This document shows positions 46,444-55,341 of a DNA stretch of 64,000 bases, piece after piece; the first letter of the stretch is position 1, and the number at the start of each line of letters is the position of its first letter. The DNA is taken from assembly GCF_009725755.1 (NCBI RefSeq), contig NZ_WNIJ01000001.1:558001-622000 (forward strand), written 5' to 3'. A program made the translations under genes and the position numbers. The notes beneath the pieces are model-generated. The model made no database searches and was not told the DNA's origin. It saw only the letters and a list, made by a program, of their open reading frames with translations. This DNA is from Bombella sp. ESL0385. GTDB taxonomy: Bacteria; Pseudomonadota; Alphaproteobacteria; Acetobacterales; Acetobacteraceae.

Positions 46444-47094
46444 ATGCGGCATGATGGTTATATGTTTGGGGGTGTGCTTGCTGCATTGCTCGTATTTTTT
46501 ATGCCGGTACCAGCATGGGCGGATGAGGCGGCTCTTGTTGCGTCTGTCACGCAAAAAGGTGGGGGCATGCCGGAGATTATGGCCGCAGAGCATCCGGGTG
46601 TTGCTGCGCGGTCCGCTTTTGCAGGGCCGTGGCGTTATGGCTGTGCGTATCCTGCCAAAGGCAGCCCACAAGTGACGCAATTTTGCATTATTCAGCTTGA
46701 GCATATGAGCGGCACAACGATTGATAGCGGTTTCCTCCTCTTTACACACACCACACCGAATATGAAGACAGCCCCTTTGGCACAACAGCCATGGGAGATA
46801 AGCTTTAACTTACCCACGCGCTTGCCATTTGGGATGCAGGCTGCGCCGTCTCTCCGTATTGACCAAGGGACGACTATCCCGCTGACGATACAATCATGCG
46901 ATGGTACGGGCTGCATGGTGCAGCAGGCTTTGACGGCTGAGCAGCTTCAGGCCCTAGCAACGGGGCAAATGGGGTATTTAAGCGCGCAAACAAAGCAGGG
47001 TGAGGCGTGGTCCTACAGCTTTTCCTTAGCGGATATTCAGCTTGGGATGAGGGAGATTGAGAGCTGGGCCGCTCAAGGAGCCTTGGCCCCCTAA
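46444..47094 (+). CDS. Secreted IalB-like protein, paralogue 4
   Basis: A 216-residue exported protein; ATG 46444 is chosen because AAGGA lies 6 bases upstream, with in-frame ATGs at 46417 and 46438 as alternatives. The signal peptide GGVLAALLVFFMPVPAWA ends before DEAAL. The domain shows GPWRYGCAYPAKG, FCIIQLEH, APLAQQPWEISFNLP, LRIDQGTTIPL and SCDGTGC. It also has the shared ending (WSYSFSLADIQLGM... QGALAP), close to the end of paralogues 1 and 2. Confidence 0.64.
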   Translation: MRHDGYMFGGVLAALLVFFMPVPAWADEAALVASVTQKGGGMPEIMAAEHPGVAARSAFAGPWRYGCAYPAKGSPQVTQFCIIQLEHMSGTTIDSGFLLFTHTTPNMKTAPLAQQPWEISFNLPTRLPFGMQAAPSLRIDQGTTIPLTIQSCDGTGCMVQQALTAEQLQALATGQMGYLSAQTKQGEAWSYSFSLADIQLGMREIESWAAQGALAP

Positions 47095-47119
47095 TGTAGG
47101 GTAGGGAGGGAGATAGGTC

Positions 47120-48361
47120 ATGCCTATGACGGTGCAACATCTCGCACAGCGTGCGCGGATAGCGGCTCAGAGTGTGGCTCTAAGCCCGACAAAACAGCGT
47201 CAAGACGCCCTGTACCATATAGCTGCTGCATTGCGGGCGGATAAGGCGGCTGTGCTGGCAGCGAACCAGCATGATATAGGCGGGCCTGCTCTTAGTCCTT
47301 CTTTACAAGCGCGATTAACATTAACAGATGAGCGTTTGGAAGGGATGGCCCGTAAGGCCGAGGCTCTTGCGGAGATGGAGGACCCTGTTGGGCAGGTTCT
47401 AGGGGAATGGGAACGGCCCAATGGCTTAAAAATCCGCCGTGTTGCCATAGCGTTGGGGGTGTTAGGCTTAATCTTCGAGCATCGCTTGGTGATAGGCTGG
47501 GATGCGGCATTACAAAGCCTTTGGTCAGGTAATGCGATACTGCTTTGCGGTGGGGCGGAGAGTGCCCATAGTATGCAGGCCCTTCATGAAGTGATTCAGC
47601 GTGGCTTGCGACAGGCGGGCTTGCCAGAAGATGCCGTTCTTCTCATTCCACATGGGGATGCGGCACAGCGTGCGGCCTTATTGCAGGCTGTTGGGTTGGT
47701 TGATTTCATCATTCCCCGTGGCGATCGCGCTTTGACAGAGCGTATCAAGCGGGAATCACGCGTGCCGGTTTTGGCGCATGCGGCAGGGTTGTGCCATAGC
47801 TACATTCATGCGGCGGCAGAGCCTATGATGGCAAGGCGTGTGCTGCGTAATGCCAAGCTGCGTAGCCCCGGCATATGTGGGGCGACAGAAACGCTCTTAA
47901 TAGATGCTGCCATTGCACCGCAGCTTCTCCCGTTGATTGTAGCAGACCTCGGCGCAGAGGGCTGTAGCTTTCGCGCGAATGAGGCCGCCTGTGCCCTTCT
48001 GCCAACCTTGCCTGCGGCAATAGAGGAAGACTTCGCGACAGAATGGTTGGATAAAGTGCTTAATATCGCTGTTGTGGCCAATATTGACGAGGCCCTAGCG
48101 CATATTGCACGTTTTTCCTCCCACCATACTGAAGCGATTTTGACAGAGGATGAAGCCGTAGCGCGTTATTTTATGGCGCGTATTCCGAGTGCTATTGTGA
48201 TGTGGAATAGCTCGACCCAGTTTAGCGATGGCGGGGAGTTCGGCCTTGGGGGAGAGGTGGCGATTGTGGCAGAGCGTGCCATACCACGCGGGCCGATTGG
48301 GCCTTTTCAACTAACGAGTTACCGTTATGAGGTGCATGGGGCGGGGCATATACGGCCATAA
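47120..48361 (+). CDS. proA: Gamma-glutamyl phosphate reductase
   Basis: Second step of proline synthesis, reducing glutamyl-5-phosphate to the semialdehyde. The 413-residue aldehyde-dehydrogenase-fold enzyme has VLAANQHDI, IRRVAIALGVLGLIFEHR, ILLCGGAES, IPRGDRALTERIKRESRVPV and the catalytic Cys in SPGICGATETLLID. It ends with the family's NSSTQFSDGGEFGLGGEV... GPIGPFQLTSYRYEV block. The start has a GGGAGGGAG site 8 bases upstream. proB is not adjacent. Confidence 0.95.
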   Translation: MPMTVQHLAQRARIAAQSVALSPTKQRQDALYHIAAALRADKAAVLAANQHDIGGPALSPSLQARLTLTDERLEGMARKAEALAEMEDPVGQVLGEWERPNGLKIRRVAIALGVLGLIFEHRLVIGWDAALQSLWSGNAILLCGGAESAHSMQALHEVIQRGLRQAGLPEDAVLLIPHGDAAQRAALLQAVGLVDFIIPRGDRALTERIKRESRVPVLAHAAGLCHSYIHAAAEPMMARRVLRNAKLRSPGICGATETLLIDAAIAPQLLPLIVADLGAEGCSFRANEAACALLPTLPAAIEEDFATEWLDKVLNIAVVANIDEALAHIARFSSHHTEAILTEDEAVARYFMARIPSAIVMWNSSTQFSDGGEFGLGGEVAIVAERAIPRGPIGPFQLTSYRYEVHGAGHIRP

Positions 48362-48448
48362 TGATGAGATAAGGGCTGCTTGACCTCCTCTTGAGGAAAG
48401 AAGAGGGTAGGGGATGTTTTATAAACGTTCGTTGAGGAAGGAGCCTCT

Positions 48449-49489
48449 ATGTCACGTATTGTAAAAGATGCCCGCCAAACCGAGCATCAACGGGCTGTTG
48501 ATAGGCGGAGTTTTGTCTCTGGGGTTGCCGCTTTGGGGTCACTTTCCTTATTTTCATCTGCTCAAGCTGCGGCGGGGCCGTCTGTCATGCAGACGCACGA
48601 GGCAGGGGGGTTATTTGACCCTGTGACGCGTTATCCCGCTCCCCCTTTTGCGCAACAACCGCAGAATTGGCCCGGCCTGCAAAGTGCGATGACCCCTCGC
48701 CCTGATTGTGGGGAGGCGCATTATCAAGGCTCCGGTCGGCTTGCGGGACGTAAGGCGTTGATCACTGGTGGGGATTCCGGCATTGGGCGGGCCGTGGCGA
48801 TTGCTTATGCGCGCGAGGGGGCCGATGTTGCTATCAGCTACTTGCCGCAAGAGGAAAGTGATGCGCGTGAGGTTGAGGCTCTTATCCGTCAAGCAGGGCA
48901 AAAAGCCGTGTTATTGCCGGGTGATATTCGTAAGGAAGCAACCTGCCAGACCATCATACATAAAGCGGTTGATGCGTTGGGTGGGTTGGATATTCTGGTT
49001 AATAATGCAGGGCGGCAGCATTATTGTGAGGATATTCTTGAGCTTACGACTGAGGAGTTTGACTGGACAGTCAAGACGAATCTTTACGCACTCTTTTGGC
49101 TTGTAAAAGCGGCCATACCGCATATGCCAAAGGGTAGTGCGATTATTAATACGACCTCCCGCAATGCGTATCAGCCTAACCCTATTCTGGTTGATTATGC
49201 GATGACGAAGGCCGGTATAGCCAATATGACCCATAGCTTGGCCCGGCAGCTTCTCCCACGTGGCATCCGGGTGAATGCTGTGGCACCGGGACCATTTTGG
49301 ACGCCTCTCCAAGTATGCGGGGCACAGCCGCAACCAGTTGTGCAACATTTTGGGGAGGAGACGCCTTATCATCGCCCTGGTCAGCCGGTGGAGATTGCCC
49401 CGGTTTATGTCACGCTGGCGTCTCAAGAGAGCAGCTATGTGACGGGACAAGTTTGGGGTATTACCGGTGGTGATGGCGTACCGGGGTAA
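48449..49489 (+). CDS. Short-chain dehydrogenase with twin-arginine-type leader
   Basis: A 346-residue SDR close to the general-stress (YdaD/YhdF) group. The core has the cofactor loop ALITGGDSGIGRAVAIAYAREGADVAI, DILVNNAGRQ, the catalytic IINTTSRNAYQPNPILVDYAMTKAG (Ser/Tyr-x3-Lys) and RVNAVAPGPFWTPL. It is preceded by about 90 extra residues that begin with a leader containing VDRRSFVSGVAALGSLSLF and end AQAAAG. This is a Tat motif, suggesting export as a folded cofactor-bound enzyme. The AAGGAG site is good. Substrate unknown. Confidence 0.85.
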   Translation: MSRIVKDARQTEHQRAVDRRSFVSGVAALGSLSLFSSAQAAAGPSVMQTHEAGGLFDPVTRYPAPPFAQQPQNWPGLQSAMTPRPDCGEAHYQGSGRLAGRKALITGGDSGIGRAVAIAYAREGADVAISYLPQEESDAREVEALIRQAGQKAVLLPGDIRKEATCQTIIHKAVDALGGLDILVNNAGRQHYCEDILELTTEEFDWTVKTNLYALFWLVKAAIPHMPKGSAIINTTSRNAYQPNPILVDYAMTKAGIANMTHSLARQLLPRGIRVNAVAPGPFWTPLQVCGAQPQPVVQHFGEETPYHRPGQPVEIAPVYVTLASQESSYVTGQVWGITGGDGVPG

Positions 49490-49664
49490 GGTGTGATGCC
49501 GCTTATGCAATGTGGTGGCAGCCTGCATGGTTGCCCCCTTGCAGGGGAGCTTTGGGGTGAGAGGAGAATAGAGCGAGATATTTTTTCGCTTCTGTAACAT
49601 TCTCTGGATTGTCGGACGAACATGCTGTAATAGAGCCGCCAAGGAGACCGAGAGAAGGATAGTC

Positions 49665-51194
49665 ATGGCGGTAAAAACGCGGGAACTGCTTTATGCAGCG
49701 TTTATGGCGGTCACGATCATCCCTTTTCCCAAAGCTTATGCTGATCTCACGCTGTTTTCTCGTAAAGATATCACCATCAATGCTGCATTAGATATTGGTG
49801 GCGATGCGTTTTATTTCCCTAATGCTAATTTTGCGACAGGTTCTTACGCGCCGCATAAAGGGGGGTACTATACACGCACGAAGAATGTCACCCTTGGGGA
49901 GCTTTATGGCCAGCCTATGCTTTCTGGCACATGGAAGACACCGTGGGGATTTTCAGTTTTTGGGCTAGTTTCAGCCATTGGCTCTACCACCCTTGGCGAT
50001 GGTGATGCAGAGAGTGTGAGCCAAACCTCTGGCACACCACGGCAGGTGAATCTTGAGGATGCAAATCTCGGTGTCAAAATCCCTCTCACGAAAACAAAGC
50101 GGCTGATTATTGAGGGCGGGCGGCAGAAGTTCCAAATTGATGATGGGTTTTTGATGGGGAAGGGGGCCTATAGCTCCGGTGAGAGAGGGGCGTGGTGGTA
50201 TGCGCCACGTTTTGCTTTTTCTGGCCCGGGGGTCATTAAATATGAGGGGAAATCTTTACGCTCTGATGTATTTATGTTGGAGAATAATAGTAATAACCGC
50301 CAGACTTATGGAAATGATAAGCCAGAAACAAAGTTTGTTGGGTTTGATGTTACGTTATTCCGCAGTAAGCCGGGGGGTGATGGGGCTTCTACTTATGGTG
50401 ATAGAGCCGCCTATATTACGCTGACCTATTTTTATGTGCGTCATGCGGATAAAGGTGCGGCCTATGATTACTCCAATAGGGCAGATAGGCAGGGGATGAA
50501 TGTCGTAGCTCTTAGCTGGGGCGGGACACCCTTTGCGATGAAGGCTCATCCTTTTACAAAGAATATCACATTTTACGGCAATTTTGTTTCGGAGCAGAAT
50601 AGCCATGCAGGCAATGGCTATAAGGGTGTAAGTGCTTATGCTGTATATGTAGAGCCCGGCTATACATTTGCAAATGCACCTTGGCGGCCTCATATATTCT
50701 ACCGTTATACACGCTTTAGTGGCGGAAGGGATTTACATAGCCGGACAAAGCATAATTACGATACTTTCTTTTTATATGATGGCGCGCGCTATACTTATGG
50801 CGGCTATTGGCCGGGTGAGATTGTAGGTAATAATCTCTCGCCTTTATCTAATATGGAGATTCAGCAATTTGATATTACAGGTGTGCCACCTGTTCATTTA
50901 TGGAAGAAGGATGACGAGCTAAAGCTTGGCCTGCATTTTTATGACCTCGCTTATCTTTATCCTACCGGGGCAGGGCTGCCAGCGGGGACAAAACGGCGTA
51001 TGTCTGATGAGGTGAATATCTCTGCCGAATATGCGTTGGACGCTAATACATCAGGTGCGATTGCTGCGGGGGCGGCGTTTTCTGGTCCAGCAGGGCGAGC
51101 TTTAGTGCGTGCTGGTGTGCCTGCTGGGCAGACGATGCCGGGGGTACATGGGGCGTCTGGCGTGGTGGAGTTATATTTTTATAAACATTTTTGA
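49665..51194 (+). CDS. Porin-like outer-membrane beta-barrel protein, copy A
   Basis: A 509-residue exported protein with a Sec signal peptide (residues 1–26, ending KAYA before DLTLF). It is rich in Tyr/Phe/Gly with alternating hydrophobic strands, and its last residues (VELYFYKHF) end in the C-terminal Phe used by the Bam machinery, so it is an outer-membrane barrel. Long blocks match copy B, for example KFQIDDGFLMGKGAYSSG and AWWYAPRFAF. No specific porin family was recognised with confidence, and the substrate is unknown. Confidence 0.75.
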   Translation: MAVKTRELLYAAFMAVTIIPFPKAYADLTLFSRKDITINAALDIGGDAFYFPNANFATGSYAPHKGGYYTRTKNVTLGELYGQPMLSGTWKTPWGFSVFGLVSAIGSTTLGDGDAESVSQTSGTPRQVNLEDANLGVKIPLTKTKRLIIEGGRQKFQIDDGFLMGKGAYSSGERGAWWYAPRFAFSGPGVIKYEGKSLRSDVFMLENNSNNRQTYGNDKPETKFVGFDVTLFRSKPGGDGASTYGDRAAYITLTYFYVRHADKGAAYDYSNRADRQGMNVVALSWGGTPFAMKAHPFTKNITFYGNFVSEQNSHAGNGYKGVSAYAVYVEPGYTFANAPWRPHIFYRYTRFSGGRDLHSRTKHNYDTFFLYDGARYTYGGYWPGEIVGNNLSPLSNMEIQQFDITGVPPVHLWKKDDELKLGLHFYDLAYLYPTGAGLPAGTKRRMSDEVNISAEYALDANTSGAIAAGAAFSGPAGRALVRAGVPAGQTMPGVHGASGVVELYFYKHF

Positions 51195-51444
51195 GATTTT
51201 TTGAGAGGTAATTTTCATACGGGAAAGGCCGTCCCCATAGTGCTTTCAAAGAGAGGAAAAGGCACGGAGAACAGGGCATTAACGGCTGATAAACAAAAAT
51301 CTACATTCTACAATAATAAAAGAATAACTTTATATATAGATGAGTAATTATAGGTTTAGTTAATAACTAATTATGTCATGATATAGACAGAGTTAGATTA
51401 TCCTGTAATAAAAGAGCGACAAAATACCCCAAAAAGGTTTGAAT
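51195..51444. promoter_or_regulatory. AT-rich upstream region of porin copy B, with a palindrome
   Basis: About 250 bases, AT-rich after 51,290. At 51356–51370 lies TTAGTTA-A-TAACTAA, a perfect palindrome with 7-bp arms, about 75 bases before the ATG. It has the form of an operator for a dimeric regulator. No obvious promoter pair was fixed. Confidence 0.4.
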
Positions 51445-52974
51445 ATGGCATCAAAATTGCGGAGATTGCTTATCTCTCTGGCCGCATTAGGCAATGTCTA
51501 TGCAGTTTCTGACGCTTATGCAGATCAGACACTTATTGAGAGTAAGAATGTTACGATTAAAGCCGGGTTGGATATTGGCGGGGATGCGTTTTTTCTACCC
51601 AATACGAATTACGGTGCGGGTTCTTATAGGCAACGCCGCTCAGGCGGTTATGCGTTGATTCAAGATACGACCTATGCGGAGCTCTATGGCAAGCCAATTC
51701 TCTCAGGGCAATGGAAGACCCCGTGGGGCTTTACGGTCTTTGGTCAAGCATCGGCGATTGGCTCGACAACCTTAGGCGATGGGGATGCAGAAAGCCTCTC
51801 CCAAACCACGCGTACGCCGCGGGCGATTACGTTGGAGGAAGCTAATTTGGGGGTCGATATACCGTTTAATAAAGACCAAAAGCTGATCCTCGAAGGAGGG
51901 CGGCAAAAGTTCCAGATTGATGATGGCTTTCTTATGGGTAAGGGGGCTTATAGCTCTGGGGATCGTGGGGCGTGGTGGTATGCGCCGCGTTTTGCTTTTG
52001 CAGGACCTGGGGTGATTAAATATCAAGGTAAGCATATCCGTGCCGATGCGTTTATGCTGGAGAATAACACTAATAACAATCAGACTCGCAATAATGACCG
52101 CCCGGAGACGAAGTTTGAGGGGTTTGATGTTACCCTTTTTCGCAGCAAAGAGGGTGGTAACGGTGGTGCAGTTTATGAGGATAGAGCGGCCTATATTACG
52201 TTAGCGTATTTTCATGTGCGTAAGGCGAATATTGGGGCCGCTTATGACTACGCAAACCGTGCGGACCGGCAGGGGATGAATGTTACGCAGCTCAGTTGGG
52301 GTGGGACGTTCATTCCTGTAAAAACATGGGGCATTGACAAGCATTTCTCCTTATATGGGACATTTGTTTCTGAACAAAATAGCCATGCAGGTAATGGTTA
52401 TAAGGGTGTTAGCGCCTATGCAACCTATATAGAGCCGGGATATACGTTTACATCTCTGCCATGGAAGCCCCATATATTCTACCGCTATACGCGCTTTAGT
52501 GGAGGGAAGAACCCTCATAGCCGGACAAAACATAATTATGATACATATTTTCTCTATGATGGTCGCCGCTATACTTATGGCGGATATTGGCCGGGAGAGA
52601 TTACAGGCATGTATCTTGCTCCGCTCTCGAATATGGAAATTCATCAGGTGGACTTGACAGGCGTGCCCCCAATCCATTTATTACGCAAAGGCGATGAATT
52701 AAAGTTGGGTCTGCATTTCTATGACCTTTCTTTTCTCTATCCCAGTGGCTCTGGCCTGCCGAGTACGGTAGGGCGGCATATGTCGGATGAGGTTGATTTT
52801 TCTGCTGAATATTCGTTTGATGCCAATACATCTGGAGCCATTACAGGAGGGGCCGCATTTGCAGGCCCTGGGGGTAAGGCTCTTGCAAAAGCAGGGATCC
52901 CTAGTGGGATGAATGTTCCGCCCATGCATGGGACATCAGGCGTTCTGGAACTTTATTTTTACCGGCATTTTTAG
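51445..52974 (+). CDS. Porin-like outer-membrane beta-barrel protein, copy B
   Basis: A 509-residue paralogue of copy A in tandem. ATG 51445 has AAAAAGG 7 bases upstream. The signal peptide ends DAYA before DQTLI, and the protein ends LELYFYRHF with the terminal Phe. The layout is collinear with copy A over the whole length, including TLGDGDAESLSQT, KFQIDDGFLMGKGAYSSG, YDYANRADRQGMNV, SEQNSHAGNGYKGVSAYA and YTYGGYWPGEI. The differences concentrate in what look like loops. Its own long AT-rich leader suggests separate regulation. Confidence 0.75.
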   Translation: MASKLRRLLISLAALGNVYAVSDAYADQTLIESKNVTIKAGLDIGGDAFFLPNTNYGAGSYRQRRSGGYALIQDTTYAELYGKPILSGQWKTPWGFTVFGQASAIGSTTLGDGDAESLSQTTRTPRAITLEEANLGVDIPFNKDQKLILEGGRQKFQIDDGFLMGKGAYSSGDRGAWWYAPRFAFAGPGVIKYQGKHIRADAFMLENNTNNNQTRNNDRPETKFEGFDVTLFRSKEGGNGGAVYEDRAAYITLAYFHVRKANIGAAYDYANRADRQGMNVTQLSWGGTFIPVKTWGIDKHFSLYGTFVSEQNSHAGNGYKGVSAYATYIEPGYTFTSLPWKPHIFYRYTRFSGGKNPHSRTKHNYDTYFLYDGRRYTYGGYWPGEITGMYLAPLSNMEIHQVDLTGVPPIHLLRKGDELKLGLHFYDLSFLYPSGSGLPSTVGRHMSDEVDFSAEYSFDANTSGAITGGAAFAGPGGKALAKAGIPSGMNVPPMHGTSGVLELYFYRHF

Positions 52975-53104
52975 GGCAATACGGGCTTTTCTTCTGTTCT
53001 GCCTTCCATTTTGTCGGGAGATGTCACAAAATGGGTTACCGTAGCGGAGTGTTCATCTTTTTTACTGGGTGCCCCGTACAGCCAACTATCATAAGGACCT
53101 TTTC

Positions 53105-54535
53105 ATGAAGGAACCAACTAGCGATCAAACCGTGTCCGAGGATAAAGGACTTTCGAGTCGTCATATCGCGATGATTGCCCTGGGCGGTGTGATTGGCGCG
53201 GGACTTTTTGTCGGGAGTAGTGCGGCTATAGCAAAGGCGGGACCGGGCATTGCGCTCGTTTTCGTTGCTGTGGGCTTCTTAATCATGGCGATCATGCGCA
53301 TGCTGGGCGAGATTGTCGTGAGTGACCCGGGCCGTGGCTCCTTTGTGGAATATATTCGTCTTGCCCATGGGGATCGGATCGGCTTTGCCTCTGGCTGGCT
53401 TTACTGGTTTTTCTGGGTGGTGGTGATTGGCTCGGAGGCTATCGCTGGGGCCATGATGCTGCGGGATTGGATCCATCTGCCTGTCTGGGTGTTGTCTGTC
53501 CTGCTCATCATCAGCATGAAGCTGGTGAACTTCTTTGCGCCAAAGATTTTTGGTGAATGTGAGTTCTGGCTTTCCAGCATCAAAGTGTTCACCATTGTGG
53601 CCTTTATCTTACTGGCATTGCTTTATGTCCTGCATGTTTTTGGTCATGGTGTGTCCGTGCATGAGAATCTCTTTGGTCGCCGTGGTTTGTTCCCTAATGG
53701 TATTGTGCCGCTGCTTGCCCTTGTGCCAACGGTGTTGTTCACCATGATGGGGTCTGAGATTTCCACCGTTGCGGCGGCTGAAACATCCGATCCGGGCGAG
53801 AACGTCTCCCGCGTGACACGGACACTCGGTTTGCGGATTATGATGTTCTACGTCTCCTCCATCTGCTTGATTACAATGATCGTGCCGTGGTGGAGCCTTT
53901 ATCCGGGTAAATCCCCCTTCGTGGCTGTGTTGAAGGTTATGGGTGTGCCGGGTGCTGCGCTCATTATGCAGATTGCTATCTTGAGTGCCGTTCTGTCCTG
54001 CTTGAACTCCAGCATGTACATCACCTCTCGTATCCTGACAGAGTTGGCGATTCAGGGTGACGCCCCGGCCTTCCTTGTGCGCTCTGCACCAGATAAAGCC
54101 CCGCGTATGGCGATTACGATCAGCTCTATTGCTGGGTTGTTGGTGGCGTTCTCCTCCATCTTCGCACCGAGTGAGATTTTCGGCTTCTTGCTGAACTGTA
54201 GTGGTGGGTTAATCCTCTTAACCTACGCGCTTATTGCCACATCTTATATTGTTCTGCGTGGGCGTAGTAAGCGTGCTGGGACGAGTGAGCATTTCACCAT
54301 GATGCTCTATCCGTATCTGAGCATTGCCTCGTTGATTGCTATCATCTTGGTGTTTGTCGCCATGTTGATTAATCCCGGCGAGCGGGAAACGGCTTTTGCC
54401 TCCCTTGGTACAGCCGTGGTGTGTTATCTCATGGCATGTAACTTTGCGAGCCGTTTGGCCCCTGTCGCTATCTCCGAGCCTGTGGTGACGGAGGAAGAGA
54501 CAAAGGACGAAGAGTCTAAAGACGGTAACGCCTAA
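53105..54535 (+). CDS. Amino-acid permease (APC superfamily, AAT type)
   Basis: A 476-residue inner-membrane transporter with about twelve helices. The first helix region HIAMIALGGVIGAGLFVGSSAAIAKAGPG is the consensus of the AAT family (GabP/AnsP/LysP relatives); VFTIVAFILLALLYVL and the QIAILSAVLSCLNSSMYITSRIL segment fit too. ATG 53105 has AAGGAC 6 bases upstream; an upstream in-frame ATG at 53069 is unlikely. The C-terminus ends in a charged EEETKDEESKDG tail. The substrate cannot be assigned from sequence. Confidence 0.88.
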   Translation: MKEPTSDQTVSEDKGLSSRHIAMIALGGVIGAGLFVGSSAAIAKAGPGIALVFVAVGFLIMAIMRMLGEIVVSDPGRGSFVEYIRLAHGDRIGFASGWLYWFFWVVVIGSEAIAGAMMLRDWIHLPVWVLSVLLIISMKLVNFFAPKIFGECEFWLSSIKVFTIVAFILLALLYVLHVFGHGVSVHENLFGRRGLFPNGIVPLLALVPTVLFTMMGSEISTVAAAETSDPGENVSRVTRTLGLRIMMFYVSSICLITMIVPWWSLYPGKSPFVAVLKVMGVPGAALIMQIAILSAVLSCLNSSMYITSRILTELAIQGDAPAFLVRSAPDKAPRMAITISSIAGLLVAFSSIFAPSEIFGFLLNCSGGLILLTYALIATSYIVLRGRSKRAGTSEHFTMMLYPYLSIASLIAIILVFVAMLINPGERETAFASLGTAVVCYLMACNFASRLAPVAISEPVVTEEETKDEESKDGNA

Positions 54536-54548
54536 GTTAGGCATAAGA

Positions 54549-54581
54549 ATAGGGATGGAGGGGGCTTCCTTCCATCCCTAT
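54549..54581. terminator. Hairpin between the convergent permease and EamA genes
   Basis: An 11-bp perfect stem (ATAGGGATGGA / TCCATCCCTAT) between two converging stops. It lacks a good T-run on either strand. Confidence 0.6.
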
Positions 54582-54588
54582 GGGCGGG

Positions 54589-55017
54589 CTAACCTATAGA
54601 GACGAGGATAGCCCCCAGCCCTATAAAAAGAATCCCCATCCAGCCTTTAAGTGATAGCTGCTCACCTAAGAATGTGACGCTTAGTAAGGCGACAAACACA
54701 ACGCTGAGTTTATCGACTGGTGCAACACGGGCCGCATCCCCCAGCTTGAGGGCGCGGAAATAACAAAGCCATGAGGCCCCCGTCGCCAAACCAGAGAGCA
54801 GCAGGAAAAAGCACGCCCGTGGCGTAAAGCCTGCGGTATTATGAAACTTTCCTGTCGCCAGCAATAAAGCGGCCAGAATAGCAAGAATAACGATTGTACG
54901 GATGAATGTTGCAAGGTCGGAATCTATCTCATTAACACCGACCTTAGCGCACAGAGCCGTTAATGCCGCAAAGCCTGCGGAAAGTAAGGCCCAAAAGAGC
55001 CATGAGGTAGAGGGCAT
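54589..55017 (-). CDS. Single-domain EamA-family transporter
   Basis: A 142-residue membrane protein with about five helices, one EamA (DMT superfamily) unit instead of the usual two. Family features are the start FWALLSAGFAALTALCAKVG, GLATGASWLCYFRALKLGDAARVAPVDKLSVVFV, and the ending GWMGILFIGLGAILVSI. Such one-domain members exist and probably work as dimers. No partner copy lies next to it; the gene is alone and convergent with the permease. Confidence 0.85.
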   Translation of the reverse strand: MPSTSWLFWALLSAGFAALTALCAKVGVNEIDSDLATFIRTIVILAILAALLLATGKFHNTAGFTPRACFFLLLSGLATGASWLCYFRALKLGDAARVAPVDKLSVVFVALLSVTFLGEQLSLKGWMGILFIGLGAILVSIG

Positions 55018-55341
55018 TATACCTCCTCATATTATGCTGATCTTTTTCTAAAATATGGAAGATGGTCTGAAAAGGGGGCTTGCCGGATTAATGGTTCGGG
55101 TCTCCAACGTTCTATTTAATGGGCTTTTTGGTGGTAATATCTTTTGTAATTTTTTGAATTACAGTTTCTTCTGACTGTTTGTGTCAGTTCTCATATTCAG
55201 CAGGGGGGTATGCTCCCAGCGTGAGCAGAGAGGTAGAGCAAAAGGAAAGATCATAAGCTAGTTAGGATGAGAGCCGTCCTGCTTGGCGTTCCTTGCTTCA
55301 CTGTGTAGTGTGAAAACACTATTATGAACCGGAGACCACCC
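55018..55341. other. Intergenic region upstream of the R-M gene
   Basis: About 320 bases separating the minus-strand EamA gene from the restriction-modification gene. It is AT-rich around 55,125–55,200. Near its end, at 55306–55321, is TAGTGT-GAAA-ACACTA, a perfect 6-bp inverted repeat just before the start codons. No gene was found. Confidence 0.5.

Noticed and set aside
55018-55323. Left attachment site matching the 3' end of tRNA-Arg
   Set aside because: I compared the region by eye with the tRNA 3' sequence and found no convincing direct repeat; without an integrase gene an attachment site is not supported.
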